A stretch of 28,303 nt of DNA. Source: DATNIB01 sp035604685. Its GTDB lineage: Bacteria; Actinomycetota; Acidimicrobiia; Acidimicrobiales; RAAP-2. A program made the translations under genes and the position numbers. The notes under the pieces were generated by a model. That model was not told the DNA's origin. It saw only the letters and a list, made by a program, of their open reading frames with translations, and did not search any database. The stretch is from the NCBI GenBank assembly GCA_035604685.1, contig DATNIB010000040.1:1-28303 (forward strand). Reading direction: 5' to 3'. Below, piece after piece: positions 1-8,318 of the stretch (within the stretch, counting starts at the first letter, position 1; the number at the start of each line of letters is the position of its first letter).

Positions 1-911
1 CCACTGTGGCCGAGGTGGAGGGGACCGAGCTCGCCGGCAAGAAGGCCATCTACGCCGGCGACCCGGCGCTGCAGGGCGAGACCCGCAAGTTCGGGACGTT
101 CGTGCCCAACGTGAAGCAGTACGCCAGCTGCACGGCGAACGCCACCAGCCTGCTCGAGAACAAGTACCACGTGCCGGTCTCGCAGATCGCGGCGCCGTTC
201 TATTACAACCTAGACATCTCGACGTTCCAACAGTCGACTCAACAGGCCATCGTGCAGTTCAAGGCAGCGGGCGTGACCACGGTCCTCTTGGCGTGCGACC
301 CCTTCTCGGCCGGCCTGCTGACCAAGGCGGCGGCGGCACAGAACTACCACCCCGAGTGGCTCTTGGAAGGCGTCGCCTTCACGGACCAGGACCTGACGGT
401 CCAGACCTACGACGACCCCGGTGAGGTCACCGGCCACCTCTTCGGAATGAGCGAGCTCTCGCTGTCGACCGCCACGACGGGACCGACATCCCTCGCCGGC
501 CAGCTCTACAAGAAGCTGACGGGGCACCCCATCCCGAAGGAGACCGACGGCAACTACTCCGCGCTGCTGGAGATCTTCGACATGCTGCAGGCGGCGGGCC
601 CGGACCTCACGCCGCAGAACATGGCGCGAGGCGTCCATGCGCTGCCGACCATGGGGGCGCCGCTCTACCAGTACGGAGAGTGGACCTGGAACATCTCGCC
701 CGCCGGCACGGCCGGTGGCGGCGACCACACCGCGCAAGAGGGCGCCCGCTTCGTCTACTGGAACGGCGGCGCCGCGTCGGCCCTCAACGGGATGAAGGGA
801 ACCTTCGACCAGATCTTCAAGGGCCAGCGCTATACCCTCGGGCAGTGGCCCAAGACCCTCCCGAAGCTGTTCACGGCGCCGGGATCGGCCGCCGTTCCCG
901 GCGAGAGCTGA
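1..911 (+). CDS. ABC transporter substrate-binding protein, branched-chain amino-acid type (5' partial)
   Basis: The reading frame is open at the left edge and ends at TGA 909-911, so only the C-terminal part of about 302 residues is present and the signal peptide is outside. The sequence looks like the periplasmic-binding-protein type 1 fold used by LivJ-like and urea/amide receptors. Support comes from an alternating beta/alpha pattern, a segment near residues 75-100 ending in VTTVLLACDP (typical of a ligand-cleft strand), a GNYSALLEIFDMLQAAGPDLT stretch, and the common ending in which a helix is followed by 'LNGMKGTFDQIFKGQRYTLGQW'. In an actinobacterium it would be a lipoprotein or secreted receptor feeding a Liv-type permease. 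No permease or ATPase gene follows; the next gene is convergent. The ligand cannot be read from the sequence. Confidence 0.75.
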   Translation, partial: TVAEVEGTELAGKKAIYAGDPALQGETRKFGTFVPNVKQYASCTANATSLLENKYHVPVSQIAAPFYYNLDISTFQQSTQQAIVQFKAAGVTTVLLACDPFSAGLLTKAAAAQNYHPEWLLEGVAFTDQDLTVQTYDDPGEVTGHLFGMSELSLSTATTGPTSLAGQLYKKLTGHPIPKETDGNYSALLEIFDMLQAAGPDLTPQNMARGVHALPTMGAPLYQYGEWTWNISPAGTAGGGDHTAQEGARFVYWNGGAASALNGMKGTFDQIFKGQRYTLGQWPKTLPKLFTAPGSAAVPGES

Positions 912-912
912 C

Positions 913-971
913 GCGTCCGGTTCGGAGCGTGGGAGCAGCGCTTGCGCTCCGAGCGGTGAGAAGCCGGACGC
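913..971. terminator. Nested inverted repeat between convergent genes, likely bidirectional terminator
   Basis: GCGTCCGG at 913-920 pairs perfectly with CCGGACGC at 964-971. Inside it, CGGAGCG at 923-929 pairs with CGCTCCG at 945-951. The structure starts two bases after the stop codon of the substrate-binding protein and lies before the end of pmbA (1073), so it could stop transcripts from the left. There is no T tract, as is usual for GC-rich actinobacterial terminators. Confidence 0.5.
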
Positions 972-1072
972 AACGAGGGGACCCGGGGCCAATCCGACGA
1001 GCAAGTACCACGGATGCTTCACGGTTCATTGCCCATCGCTGGTCATCCAGCGCCCGTGGCTGAGACAGAGTG

Positions 1073-2428
1073 TCAGCTCCCGCTCAGCTGCATGTCGGCG
1101 ACGGCCAGCGTCTGGCCGGCGGCGATCCCGGGCAGCCACTCCACATCGCCGCCGATGTGCACGACGGACAGGAGCATCCTCTGCAGCGTCGAGGCGACGG
1201 TGACCTCGCGCACCGGCTCCGCCAACCCTCCGTCCCTGATCATTAGTCCCTCGATGCCGACGGAGAAGTCGCCGCTCACCGGGTTGACGCCGGAGTGCAC
1301 GCCGGTGACCGATTGCACGTATACGCCGGCGCCGACCCGGGCCAGGATCTCTTTCTGATCGAGCTCCCCGGGCCGCAGCGTGAGCGCCCGGCAGCCGGCA
1401 CCGGGGGTCCCGGCGAACCCGCCGCGCACGGCCGACCCCGTTGACGCGGTGCCGGCCCGCCGAGCCGAGACCGTGTCGTAGAGGAAGCCGCGCAGGACCC
1501 CTTCCTCGATGAGCACGTTGCGGCGGCAGGCCAGCCCCTCCCCGTCGTAGGCGGTGGCGGCGAAGGCGCGGGGGTCGGTGGGGTCGTCGACCAGGGTCAC
1601 CGTGGCCACGGCCACCTCCTCGCCCACCCGGTCGGCGAAGAACGAACGGCCCTTCACCACCGCCTCGCCAGAGAGCGCCGACGAGATCACGCCGAGGAGC
1701 GTGGACACCACGCGGGGGTCGAACACGACGGTCAGGCGCGCCGAAGCCGCCTTGGTGGCCCCGAGGAGACGGGTCGAGCGCAAGATGGCGTCGGCCGCCG
1801 CCGCGTCGAGGTCCAGGCCCTCGGGCGACCGGGCCACGCTGAAGCCGGTGCCGGTGTGGGTGTCGGACCCCTCTCCTACGATTGCCGACACCGAGATGAA
1901 CGAGCCGGTCCGCCGGTTGGTGGCCCGGATGCCGGTGGTCGAGGCGAGCGCGACCTCGACCCGCTCGTCGCCGTAGTCGGCCGAGTCGACCTGGCGCACC
2001 TGCGGATGGCTGCGGACGAGACGTTCGAGCTCGAGGGCCATGGCCACCTTGCGCTCGGTCGGCGTTCCGGCGGTGGCCGGATCCCACAGGTCAAGGGTCG
2101 CCGCCGCCACGCCGTCGGGTTCGGCGAAGACCACATCGGAGTCCGGAGTGGCGAAGGTCGCGTTGTCCCGGGCCTCGGTCAGGGTCGCGGCGACGACGTC
2201 CTCGTCGAGCGAGCCCGCCCAGGCGAAGCCGAGCCGTCCGCCGTCGCCCGCGTCGGTGAGCAGGACCCGAATGCCGATGCCCGAGGTCGTGGCCGAGGCG
2301 AGCGACTCGACCTCCCCGTCGTAGGCCCGGACCTCGAGGTCCTGGCCCCGGGCGACGTAGGCCTCGACCTCTTCTCCCCGTTGGGCCCGGCCGACCACGT
2401 CCTCGGCCAGGCGCAGGAGGTCGCTCAC
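1073..2428 (-). CDS. pmbA: TldE/PmbA-family metalloprotease subunit
   Basis: This 451-residue protein belongs to the TldD/PmbA (U62) family. In the known TldD-TldE heterodimer it is the non-catalytic partner that helps unfold and thread peptides for the zinc protease TldD, in roles such as RiPP maturation and degradation of CcdA-like antitoxins. Visible family features are the N-terminal EAYVARGQDLEVRAYDGEVES segment, SGIGIRVLL, and the C-terminal part with TLRPGELDQKEILARVGAGVYV and GVHSGVNPVSGDFSVGIEG. It lacks the HExxxH zinc motif, as expected for PmbA. I chose the GTG at 2428 because it overlaps the tldD stop (GTGA), giving translational coupling. An open frame continues upstream but only as an antisense-like shadow of tldD. 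It is the last gene of the hydrolase-tldD-pmbA operon. Confidence 0.92.
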   Translation of the reverse strand: MSDLLRLAEDVVGRAQRGEEVEAYVARGQDLEVRAYDGEVESLASATTSGIGIRVLLTDAGDGGRLGFAWAGSLDEDVVAATLTEARDNATFATPDSDVVFAEPDGVAAATLDLWDPATAGTPTERKVAMALELERLVRSHPQVRQVDSADYGDERVEVALASTTGIRATNRRTGSFISVSAIVGEGSDTHTGTGFSVARSPEGLDLDAAAADAILRSTRLLGATKAASARLTVVFDPRVVSTLLGVISSALSGEAVVKGRSFFADRVGEEVAVATVTLVDDPTDPRAFAATAYDGEGLACRRNVLIEEGVLRGFLYDTVSARRAGTASTGSAVRGGFAGTPGAGCRALTLRPGELDQKEILARVGAGVYVQSVTGVHSGVNPVSGDFSVGIEGLMIRDGGLAEPVREVTVASTLQRMLLSVVHIGGDVEWLPGIAAGQTLAVADMQLSGS

Positions 2429-3837
2429 GCGGCGGTGCCCCCGATGGTCACGCCCGTGATGCGCAGCGTCGCCTGACCGCAGCCGACCGGGACGCTCTGC
2501 CCGTCCTTGCCGCAGGTCCCGGGCATCATGGCGAAGTCGGTCGCCACCACCTCGATCCGGCGGAGCACGTCGGGGCCGTTGCCGATCAGGTTGGCGTCGC
2601 GCAACGGCTCGGTGATCCGACCGTCCTCGATCAGGTACGCCTCGGAGGTGCCGAAGACAAAGTCGCCGGTGGCGGTGTTGACCTGGCCTCCCCCCAGCTT
2701 GGCCACGTAGACGCCGCGGGGCGTCTGGGCGATCACCTCGTCGGGGTCCTCCTCGCCGGCCAAGAGGTAGGTGTTGGTCATCCGGACCATCGGGAGGTGC
2801 TGGTAGCTCTGGCGGCGTCCGTTGCCCGACGACACCCGACCCTCCTTGCGGGCCCGGAGGTAGTCCCACATGTAGTCGGTGAGCACGCCGTGGTCGATGA
2901 GGACGTTGCGGGCGGCGGGCCGGCCCTCGTCGTCGACCGCGTAGTTCCCCCACTCGCCGGCCACGGTCCCGTCGTCGACCAGCGTGACGAGCGGGCTGGC
3001 CACCAGCTCGCCCACCTGGCCGACGTAGACGGACGCGTCCTTCACGATGTGGTCGGCCTCGAGGCCGTGGCCGCAGGCCTCGTGGAACAGGATCCCGCCG
3101 CTGCCCCCCGCCAGCACGACCGGCACCTCGCCCGAAGGAGCGGGGCGCGCCGAGAGCTTGGCCAGCGCCCGGCCGGCGGCCGTGCGCGCGATCTCCTCGA
3201 CCGCGGCCTTCCCGAAGACCTCGAAGCCCTCGGTGCGGGCCAGGCTCTCGTGCCCGGTCTGCATGCCGGCGTCGCCGGTGGCCACACAGCCGACGTTGAA
3301 CCGCGTGCGGATCTGGTCGTCCTCGGCCAAGACGCCCTCGGAGGTGGCGATCAGCACCCGCCGGCGACTGTCGCCGTAGCCGACGGTGACCTGGGTGATG
3401 GCGCCCCCGGTCGACCGGGCGGCGTCGTCGGCCCGGGCCAGCAGCTCCAACTTGGCCGACTTGGCCACCTCACTCGGCAGGATCTCGGCCCGCGGGCTGG
3501 CCGCCCGACGCGCGCCGAGGGCCACCGTTCTGGTGCCACCGCCACCCTGGCGGGCCACGGCCGAGGCAGCCTCGGCCGCCGCCAGGAGTCCGGCCTCGGA
3601 GAGGTCCGCGGTGTGGGCGTAGCCCGTGGTCTCGCCGATCACGACGCGGATGCCCGCGCCCCGCTCGCGCCCCGAGGCCAGCTCCTCCACCCGACGGTCG
3701 TCGAGCATGGCCGAGGAGGTCTGCCGGTCCTCCGCGAAGACCTCGGCCATGTCCCCGCCGCCCGCCAGGGACGCCGCCAGCACGCGTTCGAGGACGGGGG
3801 CTTCGATCAGGGGAGGGGCGTCCACGACGCCTGGCAT
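2425..3837 (-). CDS. tldD: TldD-family zinc metalloprotease, catalytic subunit
   Basis: This 470-residue protein is the catalytic member of the TldD/TldE protease. The zinc site is visible: HEACGH with H252, E253 and H257 (HExxxH), followed by GLEADHI. The conserved C-terminal GTCGKDGQSVPVGCGQ segment supplies the family's third-ligand cysteine region. The N-terminal half carries DDRRVEELASGRERGAGIRVV, the usual substrate-channel domain. ATG 3837 gives a family-like length; the frame stays open upstream into another gene but that extension does not resemble TldD. The stop overlaps the pmbA start by four bases. The hydrolase gene ends 56 bases upstream on the same strand. No small RiPP precursor gene was seen nearby, so a housekeeping or unknown substrate role is as likely as peptide maturation. 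Confidence 0.94.
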   Translation of the reverse strand: MPGVVDAPPLIEAPVLERVLAASLAGGGDMAEVFAEDRQTSSAMLDDRRVEELASGRERGAGIRVVIGETTGYAHTADLSEAGLLAAAEAASAVARQGGGGTRTVALGARRAASPRAEILPSEVAKSAKLELLARADDAARSTGGAITQVTVGYGDSRRRVLIATSEGVLAEDDQIRTRFNVGCVATGDAGMQTGHESLARTEGFEVFGKAAVEEIARTAAGRALAKLSARPAPSGEVPVVLAGGSGGILFHEACGHGLEADHIVKDASVYVGQVGELVASPLVTLVDDGTVAGEWGNYAVDDEGRPAARNVLIDHGVLTDYMWDYLRARKEGRVSSGNGRRQSYQHLPMVRMTNTYLLAGEEDPDEVIAQTPRGVYVAKLGGGQVNTATGDFVFGTSEAYLIEDGRITEPLRDANLIGNGPDVLRRIEVVATDFAMMPGTCGKDGQSVPVGCGQATLRITGVTIGGTAA

Positions 3838-3893
3838 CGTACCAACCGGGTCCCGGGGTCCGAACGCCGGCACCGGTCCGCGCGCGGGTGCCC

Positions 3894-5216
3894 TCAGAAG
3901 CTCACCTGGGCGGCGCGGGCGCGCCACTCGGCGGCCTCGGCCTCGTCGATCCACCCCTCGTCGACCAGTCGGGAGACACTCGCGTCGAACTCCTTGCGGT
4001 AGTGCTCGGGCGAGCCGTACAGCGACCGGAGCTTCTCCTGGCTGAACCGGGTCATCGAGCCCATGAGGTCGCCCTGGAACCCGGGGCGACCCTCGCCGCC
4101 GCCGATCAGCGTGCTGTGCGGGTAGTAGCTGGCGATCGGCACGTCGAGCTCGGGCGTGCGGACCCCGCCCAGCGCGTTGGCGTGCTCGTCGCGGAGCAGC
4201 GGCAGCGCCTCTCCCCGCCCGCCCCGCGGGGCGTTCTCCTCGCCCGAGAGGTTGGTGAGGCGGTCGGCGTGGGGAGGCGCCACGCCGTCGACGGCCCAGC
4301 GTCGGAGATGGCGCAACGCCGCGCCGGCCAGGATCGGCATGGGGAAGTCGGAGGCCTCCTCGACCGTCTCGGGCAACGCATGGCTGAGCGGGTCGCGCCG
4401 GGACATGTGCGCGGCCCCCGGAACCTCGTAGAGCCGGTACCGGTCTCCCGGCTCGTCGCTGTCGGCACGGCGGGCGTCCCGGTTGGTCTCGGCCTCCCCC
4501 TCGCTCAAGAGCTCGATGACCGGCACGTCGAGCGGTCCGATCACCCGGCGCCGGTCGCCCGCGGGCGGCACCGACGCGCCCTCGTGGAGCTGGTGGTAGC
4601 CACCGAGCATGAAGGCACCCGAGGAGATCTGGATCAGGTACCCCTCGACCGCGGGTCCACCGTCGGGCCGGCGCGCCCGCTGGTGGAAGCCGTCGGCCAG
4701 GAAGACCCGCTGGAAGGTGCCGGTGTGGGAGGCGCCGGACATGAAGAGATGGTCGAGGCGCAGCCCGGGCAGGCCGTGGGCCCGGACCCAGGTGGCGACC
4801 TGCGACAGGATGTCGAAGCCGAGCCCGGCGTCGGGCACGTTCAGGTCCGCGTACTGCGGGTCGCTGGCCTGGGTAGCGGCCAGACCCATCGGGTGCTGGG
4901 TCACCCCGATCCAGGACCAGCCGGCCTTGAGGAGCGCCTGCCCCAGCCGGGGCCAGGCCGAGGCCATGTCCATGGAGGGGTGCAGCGGCTCGAGCAGGAC
5001 GTCGCCCGAGGCGACCGCGGCGTCGGCCGGCCGCCGGACGAGGAGCCGGGTGGTGAACGGCACGTCGGATCTGAACAGCACCGTCTCCCACGCGTCGTCG
5101 TAGCCGTAGAGGTCGGCGGTGCCCGAGACGAGGTACTCCTCTTCCAGGTAGCCCGACCGGGCGACGGCCCGGGGGCTGGCGGTCTTGGGCTCTCTCGGTC
5201 CTTCCACCTGGATCAT
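3894..5216 (-). CDS. Alpha/beta-hydrolase domain protein
   Basis: This 440-residue protein resembles the actinobacterial 'alpha/beta hydrolase domain' family (Abhydrolase_10-like), whose substrates are mostly unknown esters. A nucleophile elbow is visible as MSGASHTGTF (residues 159-168, with S163 as the likely nucleophile). It is preceded by WVRAHGLPGLRLDHLF and by an early strand KAGWSWIGVTQHP. A late histidine in YEVPGAAHMS is the probable catalytic His. The elbow is GxSxT rather than the common GxSxG. No signal peptide or membrane segment is seen, so it is probably cytoplasmic. ATG 5216 is preceded by a purine-rich GGAGAGGGGGG. The open frame further upstream runs into the dxs promoter region and was rejected. 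It is the first gene of an operon with tldD/pmbA. Confidence 0.78.
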   Translation of the reverse strand: MIQVEGPREPKTASPRAVARSGYLEEEYLVSGTADLYGYDDAWETVLFRSDVPFTTRLLVRRPADAAVASGDVLLEPLHPSMDMASAWPRLGQALLKAGWSWIGVTQHPMGLAATQASDPQYADLNVPDAGLGFDILSQVATWVRAHGLPGLRLDHLFMSGASHTGTFQRVFLADGFHQRARRPDGGPAVEGYLIQISSGAFMLGGYHQLHEGASVPPAGDRRRVIGPLDVPVIELLSEGEAETNRDARRADSDEPGDRYRLYEVPGAAHMSRRDPLSHALPETVEEASDFPMPILAGAALRHLRRWAVDGVAPPHADRLTNLSGEENAPRGGRGEALPLLRDEHANALGGVRTPELDVPIASYYPHSTLIGGGEGRPGFQGDLMGSMTRFSQEKLRSLYGSPEHYRKEFDASVSRLVDEGWIDEAEAAEWRARAAQVSF

Positions 5217-5427
5217 CGCGGACGTCCCCCCTCTCCATGGCCCGGCTGGCGAGCAACCGGTGCCGTGCGAGCGCTCGGCTCGCCGAATCAATATCAAGCA
5301 GGTTGAGTCAGGACCCGGGCTCGAGAGTAGCGGTTGGCGACGGAGCGGCCACTTCGGCGCACTCCCCGGAATCCCCCGAAGGGGGCTCGGCGCTAGCCTG
5401 GGGTGTCCTCCTCGGACCCCCTTCTCC
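5217..5427. promoter_or_regulatory. Divergent promoter region between hydrolase operon and dxs
   Basis: These 211 bases separate divergent starts and must hold promoters for both sides. TAGCCT at 5394-5399 fits the actinobacterial TANNNT -10 pattern for dxs. Just before it is a small hairpin, CCCCC-GAA-GGGGG (5373-5385). No convincing -35 element was found for either direction. The less GC-rich patch around 5285-5310 is the most likely place for the hydrolase promoter. Confidence 0.4.
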
Positions 5428-7428
5428 ATGATCCTTCCCTCCATCGAGACGCCAGCCGACCTGCGAGCCCTGAGTGCCGACCAGCTCACCGAGCTGGCCG
5501 CCGAGATCCGGGCCTTCATCGTCGAGACCGTCACCACGACCGGCGGCCACCTCGGCTCGAACCTCGGCGCGGTCGAGCTCACCCTGGCGCTGCACCGGGT
5601 CTTCTCCTCTCCCGAGGACGCCATCCTCTGGGACACCGGGCACCAGGCCTACGTGCACAAGCTGCTCACCGGCCGCCGGTACCGGTTCCGCGACCTGCGC
5701 CAGGCGGGCGGCCTCTCGGGCTACCCCAACCGCACCGAGTCCGAGCACGACTGGATCGAGAACAGCCACGCGTCGACCGCCCTCTCCTACGCCCACGGGC
5801 TGGCCAGCGCGCTCGAGCTGTCGGGCTCCCTGGTCGGGGCCGGCGGCACCCGGCGAGTGGTGGCCGTGGTGGGCGACGGCGCGCTGACCGGCGGCATGGC
5901 GTATGAGGCCCTCAACAACCTCGGCCACTCCGGCCGCCGGGTCACGATCATCCTGAACGACAACGGCCGCTCCTACGCGCCGACGGTGTCGCACCTGTCC
6001 CAGAGCCTGACCAGCCTCCGGCTCAACCCCACCTACACCCAGACCCGGGAGCGACTCCGCACTCGGCTGCGCGACATCCCGGCGGTCGGCGAGCTCGCCT
6101 ACTCCGGGGTGCGCAGCCTGACCAGCGCGCTGCGCGAGTTCGTGGCCCCGCACACCTTCTTCGAGGCGCTGGGCGTCCGCTACGCCGGACCGATCGACGG
6201 CCACGACATCGCCCAGATGGAGCAGGCGTTCGCCAACGCGGCCGAGTGGGAGGGACCCATCGTCGTGCACGTCCTCACCCAGAAGGGCCGCGGCTACGCC
6301 CCCGCCGAAGAGGACGAGATTCAGAACCTGCACGACTTCAAGGTCCCACGCCCCTCCGCGGCCGCCCCGGCCCGGCGCCCCGAGGTCAGCACCGAGGTCG
6401 ACGAGGAGCCGACCGACGCGCCCCCGGCGGACTCGGACCCCTTCGAGGTACCCGCCCTCACCTACAGCGACGCGTTCACCCGGGCGCTCTTGCGCCAGGC
6501 CGAGCTGCACACCGAGATCGTGGCGTTGACGGCCGCCATGCCGGGGCCAACCGGGCTCCTCCCCTTCCAGGCCCGCTTCCCCGACCGCTTCTTCGACGTC
6601 GGGATCGCCGAGCAGCACGAGCTCACCGCCGCGGCCGGGATGGCGATGGGCGGCCTGCGCCCCGTCGTCGCCGTCTACTCCACCTTCTTCTCGCGCGCCT
6701 TCGACCAGGCCAATCTGGACGTCGGCCTGCACGGCCTGCCCGTCGTGTTCGTCTTGGACCGCGCCGGGATCACCGGCGACGACGGGCCCAGCCACCACGG
6801 CCTGCTCGACCTCGTCCTCACGCTGTCGATCCCGGGGATGACCGTGTTCGCACCCTCGTCGGCCCCCGAGGTGGAGGTCATGCTGGAGGAGGCGCTCAAC
6901 CAGCACGGCCCGGCCTCGATCCGCTTCTCGAAGACCCCGCCGCGCCCGGTCGGTAAGGGAGAGGTGGGGAGCGGCCTCCGGGGTCGGCTGGTGCGAGAGG
7001 GTGATGGGTCCGTGTGTCTGCTGGCGGTGGGCAAGCTGCTCGAGGCCTGCCAGGAGGCGGCGGCCGAGCTGTCCGCCGAGGGGATCGACGTCACCGTCTG
7101 GGACGTACGGGTCGTGAGCCCGCCCGACCCCGAGCTGCTGCGAGACGCCGCCCGGCACCGCCTCGTCGTCACCGCCGAAGACGGCTTCCGCCACGGCGGG
7201 GCGGGCATGTTCCTGCTCGACGCCATGCGGGCGCTGGTGCCGGACGCCACGCCCATGACGAGCGTGCTCGGGGTGGAACGCGCCTATGTCGCCCAGGGCC
7301 GACCCGACGACATCCTGGCCGCGCTCGGGCTCGACGGCGCGGGGATCGCCCGGAGCGTCCGCCGGCTCCTCGACCCCCAGTCGCCCGCCGCCCAGACTCC
7401 CGGAGTCACCAGGTCGACCCAGCGCTAG
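5428..7428 (+). CDS. dxs: 1-deoxy-D-xylulose-5-phosphate synthase
   Basis: The enzyme condenses pyruvate and glyceraldehyde-3-phosphate with thiamine diphosphate, the first step of the MEP isoprenoid pathway, in the cytoplasm. The 666-residue product is slightly longer than usual (about 620-640). The difference is a low-complexity linker near residues 310-345 between the N-terminal domain and the pyrimidine-binding domain. Motifs seen are GGHLGSNLG (39-47), the ThDP/Mg site GDGALTGG (149-156) with ILNDNGRSYAPT (175-186), GIAEQHELTAAAGMA carrying the catalytic Glu, and DRAGITGDDGPSHHG. ATG 5428 is the only good start; no strong Shine-Dalgarno is visible. A TAGCCT hexamer at 5394-5399 could be a -10 element. 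The gene is divergent from the hydrolase operon and convergent with the nucleotidyltransferase 12 bases away. Confidence 0.97.
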   Translation: MILPSIETPADLRALSADQLTELAAEIRAFIVETVTTTGGHLGSNLGAVELTLALHRVFSSPEDAILWDTGHQAYVHKLLTGRRYRFRDLRQAGGLSGYPNRTESEHDWIENSHASTALSYAHGLASALELSGSLVGAGGTRRVVAVVGDGALTGGMAYEALNNLGHSGRRVTIILNDNGRSYAPTVSHLSQSLTSLRLNPTYTQTRERLRTRLRDIPAVGELAYSGVRSLTSALREFVAPHTFFEALGVRYAGPIDGHDIAQMEQAFANAAEWEGPIVVHVLTQKGRGYAPAEEDEIQNLHDFKVPRPSAAAPARRPEVSTEVDEEPTDAPPADSDPFEVPALTYSDAFTRALLRQAELHTEIVALTAAMPGPTGLLPFQARFPDRFFDVGIAEQHELTAAAGMAMGGLRPVVAVYSTFFSRAFDQANLDVGLHGLPVVFVLDRAGITGDDGPSHHGLLDLVLTLSIPGMTVFAPSSAPEVEVMLEEALNQHGPASIRFSKTPPRPVGKGEVGSGLRGRLVREGDGSVCLLAVGKLLEACQEAAAELSAEGIDVTVWDVRVVSPPDPELLRDAARHRLVVTAEDGFRHGGAGMFLLDAMRALVPDATPMTSVLGVERAYVAQGRPDDILAALGLDGAGIARSVRRLLDPQSPAAQTPGVTRSTQR

Positions 7429-7440
7429 CGAGGACGCCGC

Positions 7441-8184
7441 TCACTCCTTGTTGGCGCCGTGGTCTCGCACGAAGTCGCTGGCCGCCTGGTAGGCGTCGAT
7501 CGACTCGCCGGCATCGGCCCAGAAGCCGACCACGAGCTCGTGGGCGAGCGAGCCGCTCGACGCGTAGTGGTTGTTCACCTCGGTGATCTCGAGCTCGTGG
7601 CGGGCCGACGGCGTGAGACCCGAGATCACCGAGAAGACCGACGCGTCGTAGCAGTACAGGCCGGTCACCGCCAGGTTGGTCGGCGGATCGGCCGGCTTCT
7701 CGATGATGCGCCGGATCTGGCCGCCCCCGTCGAGCTCGGCCACGCCCAGGTGGGCGAGGTGGGAGGGATCGTCGACCTCGCTCAAGAGGACTCGGCCGCC
7801 CCGGGGGTCCGCCGCGAACGCGTCGACCATGGGGCGGATGGAGCGCTCGAAGATGTTGTCGGCCAGCATCACCACCACGGGCTCGGCCGCCGCGAACTGC
7901 TCGGCCAACCCCAGCGCCTCGGCGATGCCCCCCGGGCGCTCTTGGACCGCGTAGGAGAGGTGGCGGAGCCCGAACTGGCGGCCGTCGCCCAGCAGCCGCA
8001 TGAAGTCCCCCATGTGGTCCCCGCCCGACACGAGCAGCACATCAGCGATCCCGGCCTTCACCAGGGCCTCGATCGCCCAGTGGATCATGGGGCGGTCGTA
8101 GACGGGGAGGAGGTGCTTGTTGGTGATGCGGGTCAGGGGATACAGGCGCGAGCCCGTGCCACCGGCCAAAAGGACGCCCTTCAC
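7441..8184 (-). CDS. rmlA: Sugar-1-phosphate nucleotidyltransferase, RmlA-like (short form)
   Basis: The 247-residue product begins VKGVLLAGGTGSRLYPLT, the NTP-binding signature of glucose-1-phosphate thymidylyltransferases, followed by NKHLLPVYDRPMIHWAIEAL. Other matches are the sugar-binding part (QERPGGIAEALGLAEQF, VMLADNIFE), IRRIIEKPADPPTNLAVTGLYCYD and a late EITEVNNHY. The expected reaction is glucose-1-phosphate plus dTTP giving dTDP-glucose; it lacks the extended C-terminus of the longest RmlA proteins. Two GTG starts are possible, 8193 and 8184. I prefer 8184: it matches the usual N-terminus, and a TAGGGT -10-like hexamer at 8197-8192 would overlap the other start. The pathway partners rmlB and rmlD lie 12 kb away. 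Other NDP specificity is possible. Confidence 0.85.
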   Translation of the reverse strand: MKGVLLAGGTGSRLYPLTRITNKHLLPVYDRPMIHWAIEALVKAGIADVLLVSGGDHMGDFMRLLGDGRQFGLRHLSYAVQERPGGIAEALGLAEQFAAAEPVVVMLADNIFERSIRPMVDAFAADPRGGRVLLSEVDDPSHLAHLGVAELDGGGQIRRIIEKPADPPTNLAVTGLYCYDASVFSVISGLTPSARHELEITEVNNHYASSGSLAHELVVGFWADAGESIDAYQAASDFVRDHGANKE

Positions 8185-8191
8185 CGGCCGC

Positions 8192-8197
8192 ACCCTA
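8192..8197 (-). promoter_or_regulatory. Candidate -10 element of the rmlA-like gene
   Basis: On the minus strand this reads TAGGGT, a TANNNT hexamer ending seven bases before the GTG at 8184. The transcript would start at or one base before the start codon, meaning a leaderless mRNA. The same run contains AGGG, which could instead act as a Shine-Dalgarno element for GTG 8184; the two readings exclude each other. Confidence 0.35.
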
Positions 8198-8257
8198 ATG
8201 GGGACCGACGCGGTGGCCGCCCGGGGCCGCGACGGCCGTCGGGCCGAGCGGGGTCGC

Positions 8258-8283
8258 TAAGGTCGGTGGCGATACCGCCACCG
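8258..8283 (+). promoter_or_regulatory. msrB upstream region: -10-like hexamer and perfect hairpin
   Basis: TAAGGT at 8258-8263 resembles a -10 element. It is followed directly by a perfect 8-bp inverted repeat, CGGTGGCG (8264-8271), loop ATAC, CGCCACCG (8276-8283). If TAAGGT is the promoter, the transcript would begin inside the hairpin. The repeat could then be an operator for a dimeric regulator rather than an RNA structure. It lies 36 bases before the msrB ATG. Confidence 0.4.
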
Positions 8284-8318
8284 GGTGGCGGGCCGATGAC
8301 GAGTCGAGGTGGTGGTCC

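Noticed and set aside
2425..2428. Broken or frameshifted tldD/pmbA
   Set aside because: Both proteins are full length; the frame change is an ordinary GTGA overlap.
2425..5256. A 943-codon minus-strand frame suggesting a hydrolase-TldD fusion
   Set aside because: The part upstream of 3837 is an off-frame reading of the alpha/beta hydrolase gene; homology to TldD starts at ATG 3837.
5308..7194. A 628-codon minus-strand frame opposite dxs
   Set aside because: Shadow of dxs, whose thiamine diphosphate motifs are unambiguous.
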